Numbered from the stretch's first letter, positions 1 through 7,772 are shown. The stretch: 22,303 nt of DNA from Reddybacter sp041622675 (GCA_041622675.1 JBFJYH010000040.1:1-22303), one strand, 5' to 3'. The notes: generated by a model from the letters alone, not told the origin. Numbers and translations are program-made.

Positions 1-171
1 CCTCAGGGTGGCACCGGCTGTACACCGGGCTATTACAATCTGGAGGGCCAGCACGACCCTCGCGCTCGGCACAACCAACCCTTTGGCGGCATGATGGGTG
101 CCAACAGTTATTTCGAAAGGTTGGAGCAGTTCAGGGAAGGGGATCTCATGCCAGGATTGGAGCTTTCCTGA
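1..171 (+). CDS. C-terminal fragment of flavin-containing (Baeyer-Villiger type) monooxygenase
   Basis: Frame 1 is open from the window edge to a TGA at 169-171 and gives 56 residues. The segment CTPGYYNLEG, followed by an aromatic/Phe-rich stretch and an end of the form YFERLEQFREGDLMPGLEL, matches the usual C-terminus of class B flavin monooxygenases, where a CTPGYYNNEG-like motif precedes a WR-x-GDL-x-GLEL tail. Such enzymes use FAD and NADPH to insert oxygen into ketones or to oxygenate heteroatoms. The Rossmann domains and the fingerprint motif lie outside the window, so the assignment rests only on this tail. The family is reasonably certain; the substrate is unknown. Confidence 0.7.
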   Translation, partial: PQGGTGCTPGYYNLEGQHDPRARHNQPFGGMMGANSYFERLEQFREGDLMPGLELS

Positions 172-339
172 GTAGATTGCCTTTTAAAATGTAGTCGTTT
201 ATGCCCGATTTGATGGTTACTACTTTGTTGTCGGTGGCTATCAGGTCTGGGCTTCTAGCATTACCAAACTGTTTTCAGCCTACAAACATCCTGTAATGAT
301 CTTCTGCAATTTACGCCTAAAATTGGCTCCTTATGTATT

Positions 340-367
340 TTGATGCTTGATGAAATGCTGCCATAAT
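340..367 (+). promoter_or_regulatory. Possible sigma-70 promoter of the TPR-protein gene
   Basis: TTGATG (340-345) and CATAAT (362-367) are separated by 16 bases and lie about 25 bases ahead of the first possible start codon of the TPR gene. Both hexamers match the consensus at 4-5 of 6 positions. This is a reading by eye in AT-rich DNA and could be chance. Confidence 0.3.
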
Positions 368-392
368 CGATCGAAACGGTTGTGGGGCTTAG

Positions 393-2090
393 ATGTCAAT
401 CATGGTAAATATGCGATATTACAAGTTGTTATCACTGATTATGGCTTCAGCGCTAGCCCTTGGAAGCCTGTCCATGGTGGACACGGCGAGAGCTGAAGAC
501 GCTCCCCTAGCCGTACTCGTCCCCGGTAGCGGCACCTATAGCCGCCCAATTTCTACCGACTCAAAACAGGCACAGGCATTTTTTGACCAGGGTTTGCGGC
601 TGGCCTGGAGCTTCTATTTTCCAGAATCCATCGCCTCTTATCAGCAAGCTGCTCGCCTGGACCCTAAAAGCCCCATGCCATATTTTGGTATTGCCCACGC
701 TGCTGGCCCCAATCCCAATAGTCGTTACCGTCAAATGCCTGATGACCCAAAAGGTGCTGGCCTTGCCGCCATCCTCAAAGCTCGGGAATTGGCAGATAAC
801 GGAACACCACAAGAGCGCGACCTTATTAACGCCCTGTTTGTTCTCTACAACAAAGAGGCAACCCCTGACAATAGGGCGCGTGATTTCGCTTTTTTGCAGG
901 CTATGCGCGAGCTCCACCAGCAATACCCTGAAGACGCCGACATAGCGACCTTGTTCGGTGAGGCCTACATGAATACGACGCGCTGGGATTATTGGAAACC
1001 GGACGGCTCGGCAAAATCCGGCACTGCTGAAGCCAAAGCTGCTTTTGAAGCGGCGATGGCAGCGGAGCACGATCACCCCGGGGCCAATCATTTGTATATT
1101 CATTTAATGGAGGGGTCGACCCAGCCTGAACTCGCGCTGCCCTCGGCGCAAAAGCTTGAAGCTATAGCACCCATTGCCGGGCACATGGTGCATATGCCCG
1201 GGCATATTTATCTGCGAGTGGGCGAATATGAAAAGGCGGCACGAACCAATGTCCGTTCGCAAATAGTTGACCAGCAGTTTGCAGAAATTTGGGGCGATAC
1301 CCAGCTCCCCCTCATTGGCACCTACCCACTTTCACATAAAATTCACAAGCCCCATGCGCTTGATTTTGTCCGCTTCGCGAATACTTTGCAGGGCAACTAC
1401 GCGGCCGCTTCACAAGCGGCTCGCCAAGGTGCCGACAGCATAGGTGCGGATCCCGCGATGATCAACCGCGGCCAGAAGCGTATTGTCCAAAGCTGGATGG
1501 TGGATAAAATATTTGGCCAATGGCAGCATATTCTTGCCACTAAACCGCCCCAAACGACAACCCCCTACCTGGTTGGTATGTGGAGCTATGTCAAAGGCAG
1601 TGCGCTGGTGGCCACGGGTAAGCTTGTTGAGGCCGAAGCCGAGCTAAACAACCTTTACGAGCAAATCAATACCGATGGTGTCAATGATACGGGTGTCGAT
1701 CCAACCCCCGCGTCCCATCTACTCACTCTAGCGGCTAACGGTCTATTGGGAGAGCTGCGCGAAGCGCAAGGCGATCTCGACGGCGCCATTAATGCCTTTA
1801 CCACTGCCGTGCAGCTGGAAGACGCAAACAGCTATATCGAACCACCAGACTGGCCCCAGTCTATGCGCCTGTACCTGGGTGCCGCTTTGCTAGCCAAAGG
1901 GCAAGCTAAAGAAGCTGAGGCTGTTTATCGAAAAGACCTTGAGTGGAACCAGCAGTCCGGCTGGGCAACGTTCGGGCTGTATCAGGCGGTAGCGGCTCAA
2001 GGTCGGACAGAAGAAGCTAAACTCATCGAGCGGCGGTTTAAATCCTATTGGCGAAATGCTGATACCACACTACAACGCTCCCACCTGTAA
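393..2090 (+). CDS. Secreted tetratricopeptide-repeat protein
   Basis: A 565-residue protein with a Sec signal peptide: a basic start (MRYYK), a hydrophobic stretch at about residues 11-30 and a likely cleavage site after ALA-type TARA (residue 34), so it should act in the periplasm or outside. Helical TPR-like repeats are visible near residues 63-105 and again from about 455 to 550 (LREAQGDLDGAINAF, LAKGQAKEAEAVYR). The centre holds a conserved His-rich block (H226, H228, H233, H237, H264, H267, H271; HMPGHIYLR) that I recall from many bacterial TPR proteins of unknown function. The start could be ATG 393 or ATG 411; the second gives a tighter signal peptide and neither has a good ribosome-binding site. 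No partner gene is evident. Family fold is confident, role is not. Confidence 0.85.
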   Translation: MSIMVNMRYYKLLSLIMASALALGSLSMVDTARAEDAPLAVLVPGSGTYSRPISTDSKQAQAFFDQGLRLAWSFYFPESIASYQQAARLDPKSPMPYFGIAHAAGPNPNSRYRQMPDDPKGAGLAAILKARELADNGTPQERDLINALFVLYNKEATPDNRARDFAFLQAMRELHQQYPEDADIATLFGEAYMNTTRWDYWKPDGSAKSGTAEAKAAFEAAMAAEHDHPGANHLYIHLMEGSTQPELALPSAQKLEAIAPIAGHMVHMPGHIYLRVGEYEKAARTNVRSQIVDQQFAEIWGDTQLPLIGTYPLSHKIHKPHALDFVRFANTLQGNYAAASQAARQGADSIGADPAMINRGQKRIVQSWMVDKIFGQWQHILATKPPQTTTPYLVGMWSYVKGSALVATGKLVEAEAELNNLYEQINTDGVNDTGVDPTPASHLLTLAANGLLGELREAQGDLDGAINAFTTAVQLEDANSYIEPPDWPQSMRLYLGAALLAKGQAKEAEAVYRKDLEWNQQSGWATFGLYQAVAAQGRTEEAKLIERRFKSYWRNADTTLQRSHL

Positions 2091-2477
2091 TACATACAAA
2101 TGTCGCAAATTACTTGCCTCAACGACATTATTTAGAGAGGGCAATTTAAAAGCTTGAGGAGGCTGTGGTGCTCAAAACGGCGCCAGTTCATTTCGATACA
2201 CTGGTGAAGCCCGCAATGGGCACATCTTGATTATCCCATCGAGACTTTAAACAAGGGTGCAAGCCGGTTAGTTTCACGGCAACTGGCCGGCTCATACGTA
2301 TGAGGATTTTTAGCACTAGAATTTTGAAAAAAGGAGTTCGCGCCCTCGCTTGTAGTTGTGACATGGGTGATTTGTTGGGCACTTAATTAAAATAAATTCG
2401 TGCGATAGACAGTCTTTAGTATGTCTAGCCCCATGACACATTGTCGTCTTGCTAAGGAACAATAATCAGGAGTAGAT
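2091..2477. other. Intergenic region with strong hairpin, no supported gene
   Basis: There is no convincing gene. A 64-codon reading frame on the minus strand (2188-2382) has no ribosome-binding site and no recognisable family. The plus strand also has two stretches in one frame separated by a TGA at 2228, which may be a decayed coding remnant. The region carries the hairpin and palindrome listed separately at 2262-2304, and a short GCCC/GGGC hairpin at 2209-2221. Confidence 0.5.
2262..2304. repeat. 12-bp stem-loop followed by 14-bp perfect palindrome
   Basis: AGCCGGTTAGTT (2262-2273) pairs along its whole length with AACTGGCCGGCT (2281-2292), counting two G-U pairs, around a 7-base loop. 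The perfect palindrome CTCATACGTATGAG (2291-2304) directly abuts it. No run of T follows, so it is not a simple intrinsic terminator. It could be a small structured RNA, a protein-binding site or the end of a decayed element. Confidence 0.6.
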
Positions 2478-2792
2478 ATGAGGTTTGAAGCGGATGTTGG
2501 AACGTTCGATATTTTAGGTCATTTAATACTTTGGTTTATTTTAATAGTAATCACATTCGGCATAGGTGCCTTTTTCTTTCCGTATTCATTTTCCAAGTTT
2601 ATACTTAACCGTTCACAGTTAATTGATGAAGGTGGTAAAGCTAGAAAAATGGTGTGCCACACAGATATGTTTGGCAACATTGCTCATGTGATTCTTTGGG
2701 TTATTATTTCTATCATCACTTTTGGTTTGGGCTATGGGTTTTATTTTTACAAAGTCTGGAATTATTCTATTAATAATACAACTATTGAATAA
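2478..2792 (+). CDS. Small two-helix membrane protein with internal duplication (DUF898-like)
   Basis: The 104-residue protein starts at ATG 2478 behind a good AGGAG (2468-2472). It has two hydrophobic segments (about residues 12-36 and 68-92). The two halves look alike: DILGHLILWFILIVITFGIG matches DMFGNIAHVILWVIISIITFGLG, and each is followed by an aromatic-rich FFFPYSF or YGFYFYK stretch ending at an Asn. This suggests duplication of a helix-plus-linker unit, reminiscent of DUF898/YjgN-type membrane proteins. Function is unknown. It stands alone between non-coding stretches. Confidence 0.7.
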   Translation: MRFEADVGTFDILGHLILWFILIVITFGIGAFFFPYSFSKFILNRSQLIDEGGKARKMVCHTDMFGNIAHVILWVIISIITFGLGYGFYFYKVWNYSINNTTIE

Positions 2793-2906
2793 TTCGTTAG
2801 CTCGTTATGGCGGGCGGTGCTTGAAGTGAGCCGGCTTCCTGTCTGATAAAGCTTAAGCGTTGCAATTATGATAAAAAGTTGGTCCATAATAAATCTTGGT
2901 GACGTC

Positions 2907-3179
2907 ATGCTGGCCTATGAGCAGCAAGATCTCATTAAGCAGCGCCTCCTTTTAGCCTATGATAATGCAGGTGGGCCAAAAGAGATGGCTGCATTTATTC
3001 GACACAAAGCAGAGGGTCGACTTCATTGTGAGGTTAAAATTTATTTTTCCCCATCGTTGCTTCATGTGGCCAGAGAAGTGAAAGCTGAGCCGTGTCAAAA
3101 GCCATCGCCAGAGGGTTTGAGTTTGTTTGTTGGCGCTAAAGATTCTTGGCTATGTCTTTTCCCTGAGTCTGCGCTTTAG
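2907..3179 (+). CDS. Small conserved-looking hypothetical protein
   Basis: A 90-residue product if started at ATG 2907 (MLAYEQQDLI), which has a weak GGTGA at 2898-2902; the frame remains open to an earlier ATG at 2868. The protein is soluble, with a helical N-terminal half (EQQDLIKQRLLLAYDNAGGPKE), a possible beta strand (GRLHCEVKIYFSP), and a Cys-Pro-rich region before a hydrophobic end (DSWLCLFP). The sequence has natural protein composition and I have a faint sense of similar orphan proteins in marine gammaproteobacteria, but I cannot name a family. The flanking DNA gives no clue to its role. Confidence 0.45.
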   Translation: MLAYEQQDLIKQRLLLAYDNAGGPKEMAAFIRHKAEGRLHCEVKIYFSPSLLHVAREVKAEPCQKPSPEGLSLFVGAKDSWLCLFPESAL

Positions 3180-3696
3180 TGGCATGTTGTTTATATTAAG
3201 TTTATCAAGACCATGCCTCGCCACTGTCTAACCCTAGAGATTGCTTTGTAAAGCGAGTTGAATGTGGGTGTCTAAAGTTTTTTGGGTTTTGAGTCTTCAG
3301 TTTTGGGGGAAATGTTCTAGCGCTAATTCGGGTTTCTACCCTTGTCAAAGTGTGCTTAAATCTGAAGTTGGTTTTGTTCAGTATGCCGATCAATGGTGGG
3401 GAAGTGTCTAGTCCTGCGACAATTTTTTCACGACGTTACTTTAATAAAAAGAAATATTGCCATGTGCCTTACTGATTTATGTATTGTTCCTTGAGTCAGC
3501 CATCAAGTGATGATAGTTGAAAAACTGTGCTCGGCGAGTAGAGCTTACAGGGTAATATTGTCTGCTTGCTTCTTATCGGTGCCTTCATTTGCTTGTCAAT
3601 AGAAGGACCCATATTGCGCTTTCTAGGATCGATGGGCTGCAATATAGCTGTGCCGATTATTGAGAATTATATCTATCTAACTATTAGGAGAATAAA
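3180..3696. other. Long intergenic stretch without supported gene
   Basis: No gene, tRNA-like fold or terminator is evident in 517 bases. A 62-codon minus-strand frame (3205-3393) has no ribosome-binding site and unusual composition. A 7-base inverted repeat, ATATTGC (3611-3617) and GCAATAT (3639-3645), lies about 50 bases before the next gene and could be an operator. Confidence 0.4.
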
Positions 3697-4077
3697 ATGT
3701 TAAATAAAGTCCTGCTCTATGTTACTGGAGTTTCTTTTGTAGGCTATGGTTTGCTATGTTTTTTTATTCCTGAATTACCTGCTCGCTATATTGGGTATTC
3801 ACTAACAAATGCAGATTCGTACATCGAAATGGCTGCAATGTACGGGGGGCTACAAACGGGGATGGGTCTCTTCTGTCTTCTTGGGGCTATAAAGACAGAG
3901 TACACCAAGGCGAGTTTACTGTTCATTATATTTACCCTCGGAGGACTCGCTGTAGCGCGTAGTTTCTCATTTGCGTTTAACGATGACCCGCTGACTTTTT
4001 ATACGTATGGTGCTATTTTCTTTGAAATAATGACAACATTCGTTGCGGCCGTAGCTTTCTTCAAAAGTAAGTCATAG
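3697..4077 (+). CDS. DUF4345-like four-helix membrane protein
   Basis: A 126-residue protein starting at ATG 3697 behind AGGAG (3686-3690). It has four hydrophobic segments (about residues 5-27, 45-63, 70-92 and 100-122). The pattern FVGYGLLCFFIPELPARYIGYSL near the start, then an acidic residue and MYGGLQTGMGLF, then ARSFSF, matches the small DUF4345 inner-membrane family as I remember it: a Pro-containing first loop, E-x-x-AMYGG in helix two and a conserved Arg after helix three. Biochemical function is not known. It is a single gene with its own ribosome-binding site and no co-directional partner within 250 bases. Confidence 0.75.
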   Translation: MLNKVLLYVTGVSFVGYGLLCFFIPELPARYIGYSLTNADSYIEMAAMYGGLQTGMGLFCLLGAIKTEYTKASLLFIIFTLGGLAVARSFSFAFNDDPLTFYTYGAIFFEIMTTFVAAVAFFKSKS

Positions 4078-4366
4078 TCATGTGTAGCAGAAGTTAAATC
4101 CTTGTTTGTGTGGCTCCCTGCTTTCGTGTTAAGTCGCGCAGCCTGATTGTTGGTGATGTGGTATGGGCTGCAATGCATAAATCGATGCAGAGTTTTTTAG
4201 ATGCCCTTTTCGTAATAAGTCATGATTCGCATTACACACCATAAGGCTGTCTCCACGAGTCTGATTTATGGTCGCGTTTCTCGCTCTTCAATCGTAAGAG
4301 TGCATATGTAAACAAAGGTGCCCACTGTTTTTGACCTTAGAAATTAATAATTGGAGAAATATAAAC

Positions 4367-5038
4367 ATGCTCTGTCGTAACTTCCTGGCTTTTATTCCAT
4401 TAGCACTATTGCTGTCTGGGTGCTCTGTCATTGATTTAAAGTTTACCGATGAAAAAGAAAACTATAAGAATGCATTGCTCGATGCGGCTGTCATCGAATC
4501 ATCCGAGGTAATGTCGCTGCCGGTTATTGGTGAAGGACGGGTTAAAGTTGTCACTTGGACTGCATATCCCGATAGCTATAAAGAAGGTCAGGAGAGTATT
4601 CTCCAATGGGGTGATGTATGGGTAACTCTAGACAATGACGTTAAGTCGAGGTGTAAGAATTTCGATCAAGAACAACTTCCAGGAGACATCCAGAAATTGC
4701 TGGGTCTGCCACTGGATAAGACTCAAAAACGTAGCTTTGTTACATTGGAAGTTGATTCAAGCTCTTTATTCAGACCTTGCGCTGATCCAAGTATAAAAGC
4801 TGATAAATGCACGTCGGATTTCCCTGAAGAGGTATCTTTGCAGCATTCAGCTTGGTTTGCTGCACAAACTGCAATGTCTTATCAGGTTGAATCCGGTTAT
4901 CCCTGGACTCGCTTAGGGTATACCTACAACTGGAAGTCTGGTGAAAGTGAAGTGGGCCCTGCAGAATTTGTCATAAAAAAAGGGTCAAAAGCAACGACCG
5001 TTTCTGTTGTTGATACAAACAATTATTGCGCCAATTAG
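4367..5038 (+). CDS. Putative lipoprotein
   Basis: Start chosen at ATG 4367, preceded by GGAGA at about 4353-4357; the open frame extends upstream to a TTG at 4331, but the later start gives a textbook lipoprotein signal. The first residues MLCRNFLAFIPLALLLSGCS contain a lipobox (LLSGC) with the lipidated Cys at position 19, so the 223-residue product is expected to be membrane-anchored and periplasmic. Asp is not at position +2, which favours outer-membrane sorting. The mature part is soluble, with four further Cys (C-terminal YC plus three internal), and two possible strand-rich segments (VKVVTWTAYPDSY, WGDVWVTLDNDV). I recognise no family. It points toward the phosphotriesterase gene, ending 374 bases short of it. 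Confidence 0.75.
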   Translation: MLCRNFLAFIPLALLLSGCSVIDLKFTDEKENYKNALLDAAVIESSEVMSLPVIGEGRVKVVTWTAYPDSYKEGQESILQWGDVWVTLDNDVKSRCKNFDQEQLPGDIQKLLGLPLDKTQKRSFVTLEVDSSSLFRPCADPSIKADKCTSDFPEEVSLQHSAWFAAQTAMSYQVESGYPWTRLGYTYNWKSGESEVGPAEFVIKKGSKATTVSVVDTNNYCAN

Positions 5039-5412
5039 TAGAGGGGTTCTTTTTTTCTCCTAGTGCTTTGTGGGGTTCTTTACGTATGAGCTTGATGCCT
5101 ACAAAGTTATTTATAGGACTTTAGTTGGTGTTTTCTGTATCACTACTAGTCTCATGGGCAAGCTAGATTCGCAAAAATTTCCATGAATTGGGAGTGCAAC
5201 ATTCAGGGTGTGGCTTTATTTCATAATAAATAAAACACATTTGGAAAGTTAGAGTGTTATTTTGTGAGCTGGCAGTATCATCAATGGATCAAAGGTGGGG
5301 TTGTCGAATTAATAGGGCCAGATTGCTTAATTGTAACTTCTAGCGAAACATACCTGTGCAATATAAAGGCTGATGTGTTTAATTCGATAACCCCACTATT
5401 GTCTAGAGCATA
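5039..5412. other. Convergent intergenic region; possible 54-codon ORF
   Basis: The region lies between the ends of the lipoprotein and phosphotriesterase genes. It holds the long inverted repeat at 5295-5396. One plus-strand frame, GTG 5264 to TAG 5428, codes 54 residues with natural-looking composition (KGGVVELIGPDCLIVTSSE), but lacks a clear ribosome-binding site and overlaps the end of the opposing gene by 16 bases. It may be a remnant of a longer gene. Confidence 0.35.
5295..5396. repeat. 18-bp imperfect inverted repeat enclosing 66 bases
   Basis: GTGGGGTTGTCGAATTAA (5295-5312) and TTAATTCGATAACCCCAC (5379-5396) are reverse complements at 17 of 18 positions. The arms sit at the ends of a 102-base unit between two convergent genes. 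No transposase or obvious target duplication is visible. It may be a MITE-like remnant or a long stem-loop marking the end of both transcripts. Confidence 0.6.
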
Positions 5413-6381
5413 TTATTTTTTAAAGTAGCAGCAGGGGTTTTTTACCATTAAGGTATTTATTTTTTCTTCACTGACGCCGGCCTCACGCATAGCCGGTAGT
5501 ATGTTACGTGAAATATGGGTGCTGTCCCAGTTGGGTGAAGAGGCAATCATGCTATTTAATGTCCCGGTATCGCGACCACGCCAGCACTGTATGGAGTCGT
5601 GAGAGAGCATAATACGGTCGTGACCAACGCTGAGTAAACCTAAAAGGGATGCCAGTCGCATCTTGTCTGAGGCGATGGATTCGATGCCAAAGCGGTCGAA
5701 TCCCAGCCATGCACCACGTTCGAGAATATCAAAATAGTAGCGCATATCGCCAACGCCACAGGCATGTCCAATGAGGACTTTGTTAAAGTCGACGTTTTCC
5801 TCTTCAAAAATATCCAGCGTTTCACGTCCAAGAGGTTCCATTTCATCGTTGTGGCAGAGAATTGGGGTACCGGTTGAATTACTGGCTCGTGCGGCGGCGC
5901 GCAAACATTTTATTTCACTTTCCTGAATGCCTCGCCCGGCTTCTGTTATACCGTGGATGCCGCCAACTGCTGTTTTGATGATGCCGGGTTTAATCCCTGT
6001 TTTACCGATGCCTCTTTCAATTTCACTGACGTAGTGTTCGGCGATACCGTCAATATCCATCAATCGAAAGTGGGGAGGGATGCCTAGGGCATCGTTATAT
6101 AGGCCGGTGGCAATGACGATTTGCATGCCCGATTTAACAGAGACTTCAGCGGCAAATTCAGGATCGCGACCCAATTCCATAGGGCAGGGGTCGACAAAGC
6201 TGCGGATGCCCAAATGATATAACTCTTTTAATTTTTCGGAAGCTTTGTCACAGGCTTTTTTGCGATCAAAGTCTTTGCTGTCTAATTCCCAGCCCGTCCA
6301 ACCTATACCTAGGTGCTCATGTATTAAGGTTGCCCCTAGGTTTTCAACATTGATTGGGCCTAACACTGAATTGACTTTCAT
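5413..6381 (-). CDS. Phosphotriesterase-family metal hydrolase (PTE / lactonase-like)
   Basis: A 322-residue TIM-barrel amidohydrolase. All metal-site residues of the phosphotriesterase family are visible: the strand-1 HxH motif (H21, H23 in LIHEHLG), the bridging Lys (K136 in IIKTAVGG), strand-5 and -6 histidines (H177 in ILCHND, H206 in IGHACG) and the strand-8 Asp (D262 in LSHDS). Family members hydrolyse lactones, phosphotriesters or related esters using a binuclear metal centre; most natural members are lactonases or of unknown substrate. No signal peptide is seen, so it is cytoplasmic. It starts at ATG 6381 with AAGAGA nearby, and is transcribed alone, convergent with the lipoprotein gene. 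The substrate cannot be told from sequence. Confidence 0.9.
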   Translation of the reverse strand: MKVNSVLGPINVENLGATLIHEHLGIGWTGWELDSKDFDRKKACDKASEKLKELYHLGIRSFVDPCPMELGRDPEFAAEVSVKSGMQIVIATGLYNDALGIPPHFRLMDIDGIAEHYVSEIERGIGKTGIKPGIIKTAVGGIHGITEAGRGIQESEIKCLRAAARASNSTGTPILCHNDEMEPLGRETLDIFEEENVDFNKVLIGHACGVGDMRYYFDILERGAWLGFDRFGIESIASDKMRLASLLGLLSVGHDRIMLSHDSIQCWRGRDTGTLNSMIASSPNWDSTHISRNILPAMREAGVSEEKINTLMVKNPCCYFKK

Positions 6382-6884
6382 AATGCGTCTCTTTCTTAAT
6401 AATCGTTATGCTTGGTGTGACATGGTTACAATATGTTGCACGAGAATGCAGTTAAGTACCAGTTTTGATTTCCTGACATAAGTCGCTATCTCGTACTCAA
6501 GCTAGTGCTCAAACTGAATATGCCAATGGCGCTATTGGGATGACTTTACTTCGTTGTTGATGTCATTGTCGATGATCTAAAACACTCGTTAAAATGATTG
6601 CGATTAAGCTTGTCTCTCTAATTTTATCAAAGCGCGAGAGTGACAATAGGTAACATGAGGCAGAATCTTTACTCTAGATATACTTTATTCAAAAAAAGGA
6701 ATCGAAACCTATCCTATAGCGTTCGTGACACCGGTTTGTGTCACGAATTTATTAAAAGCTTACGAGTTTAACTTGGCTTTTACGATGTTATTTTGTGAAG
6801 TGATCGGTGGGAGGCGTGTAGCTGAGTGCTACCTCATCAGTTTAAACTGATTGATCCTATCGCTAGGTGAATTTCTATTCTGGG
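6382..6884. other. Intergenic region upstream of the PTE gene and downstream of the DUF6524 gene
   Basis: About 500 bases with no supported gene. The end near 6382 must hold the promoter for the phosphotriesterase gene, but no good sigma-70 pair stands out. It includes the perfect hairpin at 6722-6747, an interrupted hairpin near 6811-6834 (GTAGC/GCTAC) and the 16-base perfect palindrome ATCAGTTTAAACTGAT (6836-6851), the last two close to the end of the minus-strand DUF6524 gene. Confidence 0.45.
6722..6747. repeat. Perfect 10-bp stem-loop
   Basis: TTCGTGACAC (6722-6731) and GTGTCACGAA (6738-6747) pair perfectly around a 6-base loop CGGTTT. The downstream plus-strand bases are TTTATT, too mixed for a clear intrinsic terminator. 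It could equally be an operator bound by a dimeric regulator, or a weak terminator for a minus-strand transcript arriving from the DUF6524 gene. Confidence 0.55.
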
Positions 6885-7304
6885 TTAATCATCGATGTCA
6901 TCAGTATCGACCTGGCCGCTGAGCCTGCGACGCACATGGGACCATGACATGCCGATGGCAAGTATCAAACAGAGTGCTAATTGCACGACATATGTCATTG
7001 CTTTGGCGTTATCGGGGGCAATAATGCCCCAGTCGAGTATCATCCAGAAAACGCTACCGAAGAGTGCTGCGACCAATGCTATACCGATAGGCCCGAGCGA
7101 GCGCAGAGTGGCGCGAATGAAAATCACCCAAACGATGATGAGTAGTAAACCGGTAAAGGCTTTAACCGAGGTGATGTCGGGCAGCTGTGCGACACACCAG
7201 TGGTAGAAAGAGTATCCCTCGGCATTGTAAGTGGCGAAAACCAGTATCAATGCAGCGGCCAAGCGTAGAAAAAAGCCTTGCCATGAAAAGCTAGATGATG
7301 GCAC
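6885..7304 (-). CDS. DUF6524-like inner-membrane protein
   Basis: A 139-residue protein from a GTG start at 7304, supported by a strong AGGAGG just four bases upstream. Four hydrophobic helices are visible (about residues 11-25, 48-65, 70-92 and 102-120) followed by an Arg-rich HVRRRL segment and an acidic tail (DTDDIDD), so the C-terminus is probably cytosolic. The motif FFLRLAAALILVFATYNAEGYSFYHW near the start is what I associate with the DUF6524 family of small bacterial membrane proteins. No function is known for that family. It is divergent from the small gene at 7460, with 155 bases between them. Confidence 0.75.
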   Translation of the reverse strand: MPSSSFSWQGFFLRLAAALILVFATYNAEGYSFYHWCVAQLPDITSVKAFTGLLLIIVWVIFIRATLRSLGPIGIALVAALFGSVFWMILDWGIIAPDNAKAMTYVVQLALCLILAIGMSWSHVRRRLSGQVDTDDIDD

Positions 7305-7459
7305 AGGGCCTCCTATTGTTTTGTTAGCTGGGCATTATCGCTTAAATTGGTTTAATCGCAACCTACTTGGTAGGGAGACGGTAAAGCAAATGGTATGGGC
7401 TACATTAACGTGTAACGTACTTTATTTTCATTGTTTTTTTGATCATCGGGTAGCGTGTA

Positions 7460-7666
7460 ATGACAACGGTTAAATATTCGCCAGACTTTTTAGCTTGGCA
7501 CAGTGAGTTGCGCCAATTAGCACTAAAGGGAGGCTGCTCATGGTTGATATCGACAACGCCAGAAGCACACTTAGCCGCATATGAACAAGGTCTTAGCCCC
7601 GAGGAGGAGCTCGCAGAGCTCGTCGATTTGGCGCAATGGCGAGGCTGCGGCTGTGGTGGTTCTTGA
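7460..7666 (+). CDS. Small protein with Cys-Gly tail
   Basis: A 68-residue soluble protein starting at ATG 7460, with only a weak GGGTAG upstream. The N-terminal part looks helical (FLAWHSELRQLALKGGCSWL), the middle is acidic (SPEEELAELVDLAQW), and the end is RGCGCGGS, a Cys-x-Cys tail that could bind a metal or be modified. I do not recognise the family. Its last 31 bases overlap a possible second small gene in another frame, an arrangement suggesting translational coupling. Composition is protein-like, so I think it is real, but evidence is limited to the open frame and spacing. Confidence 0.5.
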   Translation: MTTVKYSPDFLAWHSELRQLALKGGCSWLISTTPEAHLAAYEQGLSPEEELAELVDLAQWRGCGCGGS

Positions 7667-7749
7667 TGTTCGCTGTTTTAGGCGCTGGCCTTGTTTTAGG
7701 AACTCAGCTTATTTTAGAAACCCATTTTAGTCGTAAATTCAGGCGTTAA
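7636..7749 (+). CDS. Possible 37-residue single-pass membrane peptide
   Basis: Too short for usual gene calling. The frame ATG 7636 to TAA 7749 encodes a basic N-terminus (MARLRLWW), one hydrophobic helix (FLMFAVLGAGLVLGTQLIL) and a basic tail (SRKFRR). A second ATG at 7666 overlaps the TGA of the upstream gene (TGATG), which would permit coupled re-initiation and give 27 residues. The arrangement resembles other tiny membrane proteins, but no family match is possible by eye. Confidence 0.35.
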   Translation: MARLRLWWFLMFAVLGAGLVLGTQLILETHFSRKFRR

Positions 7750-7772
7750 TGTTAAGTTAGGCGTTTTAAACG

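Noticed and set aside
561..1103. 180-codon minus-strand frame inside the TPR gene
   Set aside because: It lies wholly opposite a well-supported gene with signal peptide and repeat motifs, and its translation matches no known family.
2188..2382. 64-codon minus-strand frame
   Set aside because: No ribosome-binding site, no recognisable family, and it overlaps the hairpin at 2262-2304.
3180..3696. tRNA or other standard RNA gene in the long gaps
   Set aside because: No T-loop-like GGTTCGA motif with matching acceptor arms was found in any of the large intergenic stretches.
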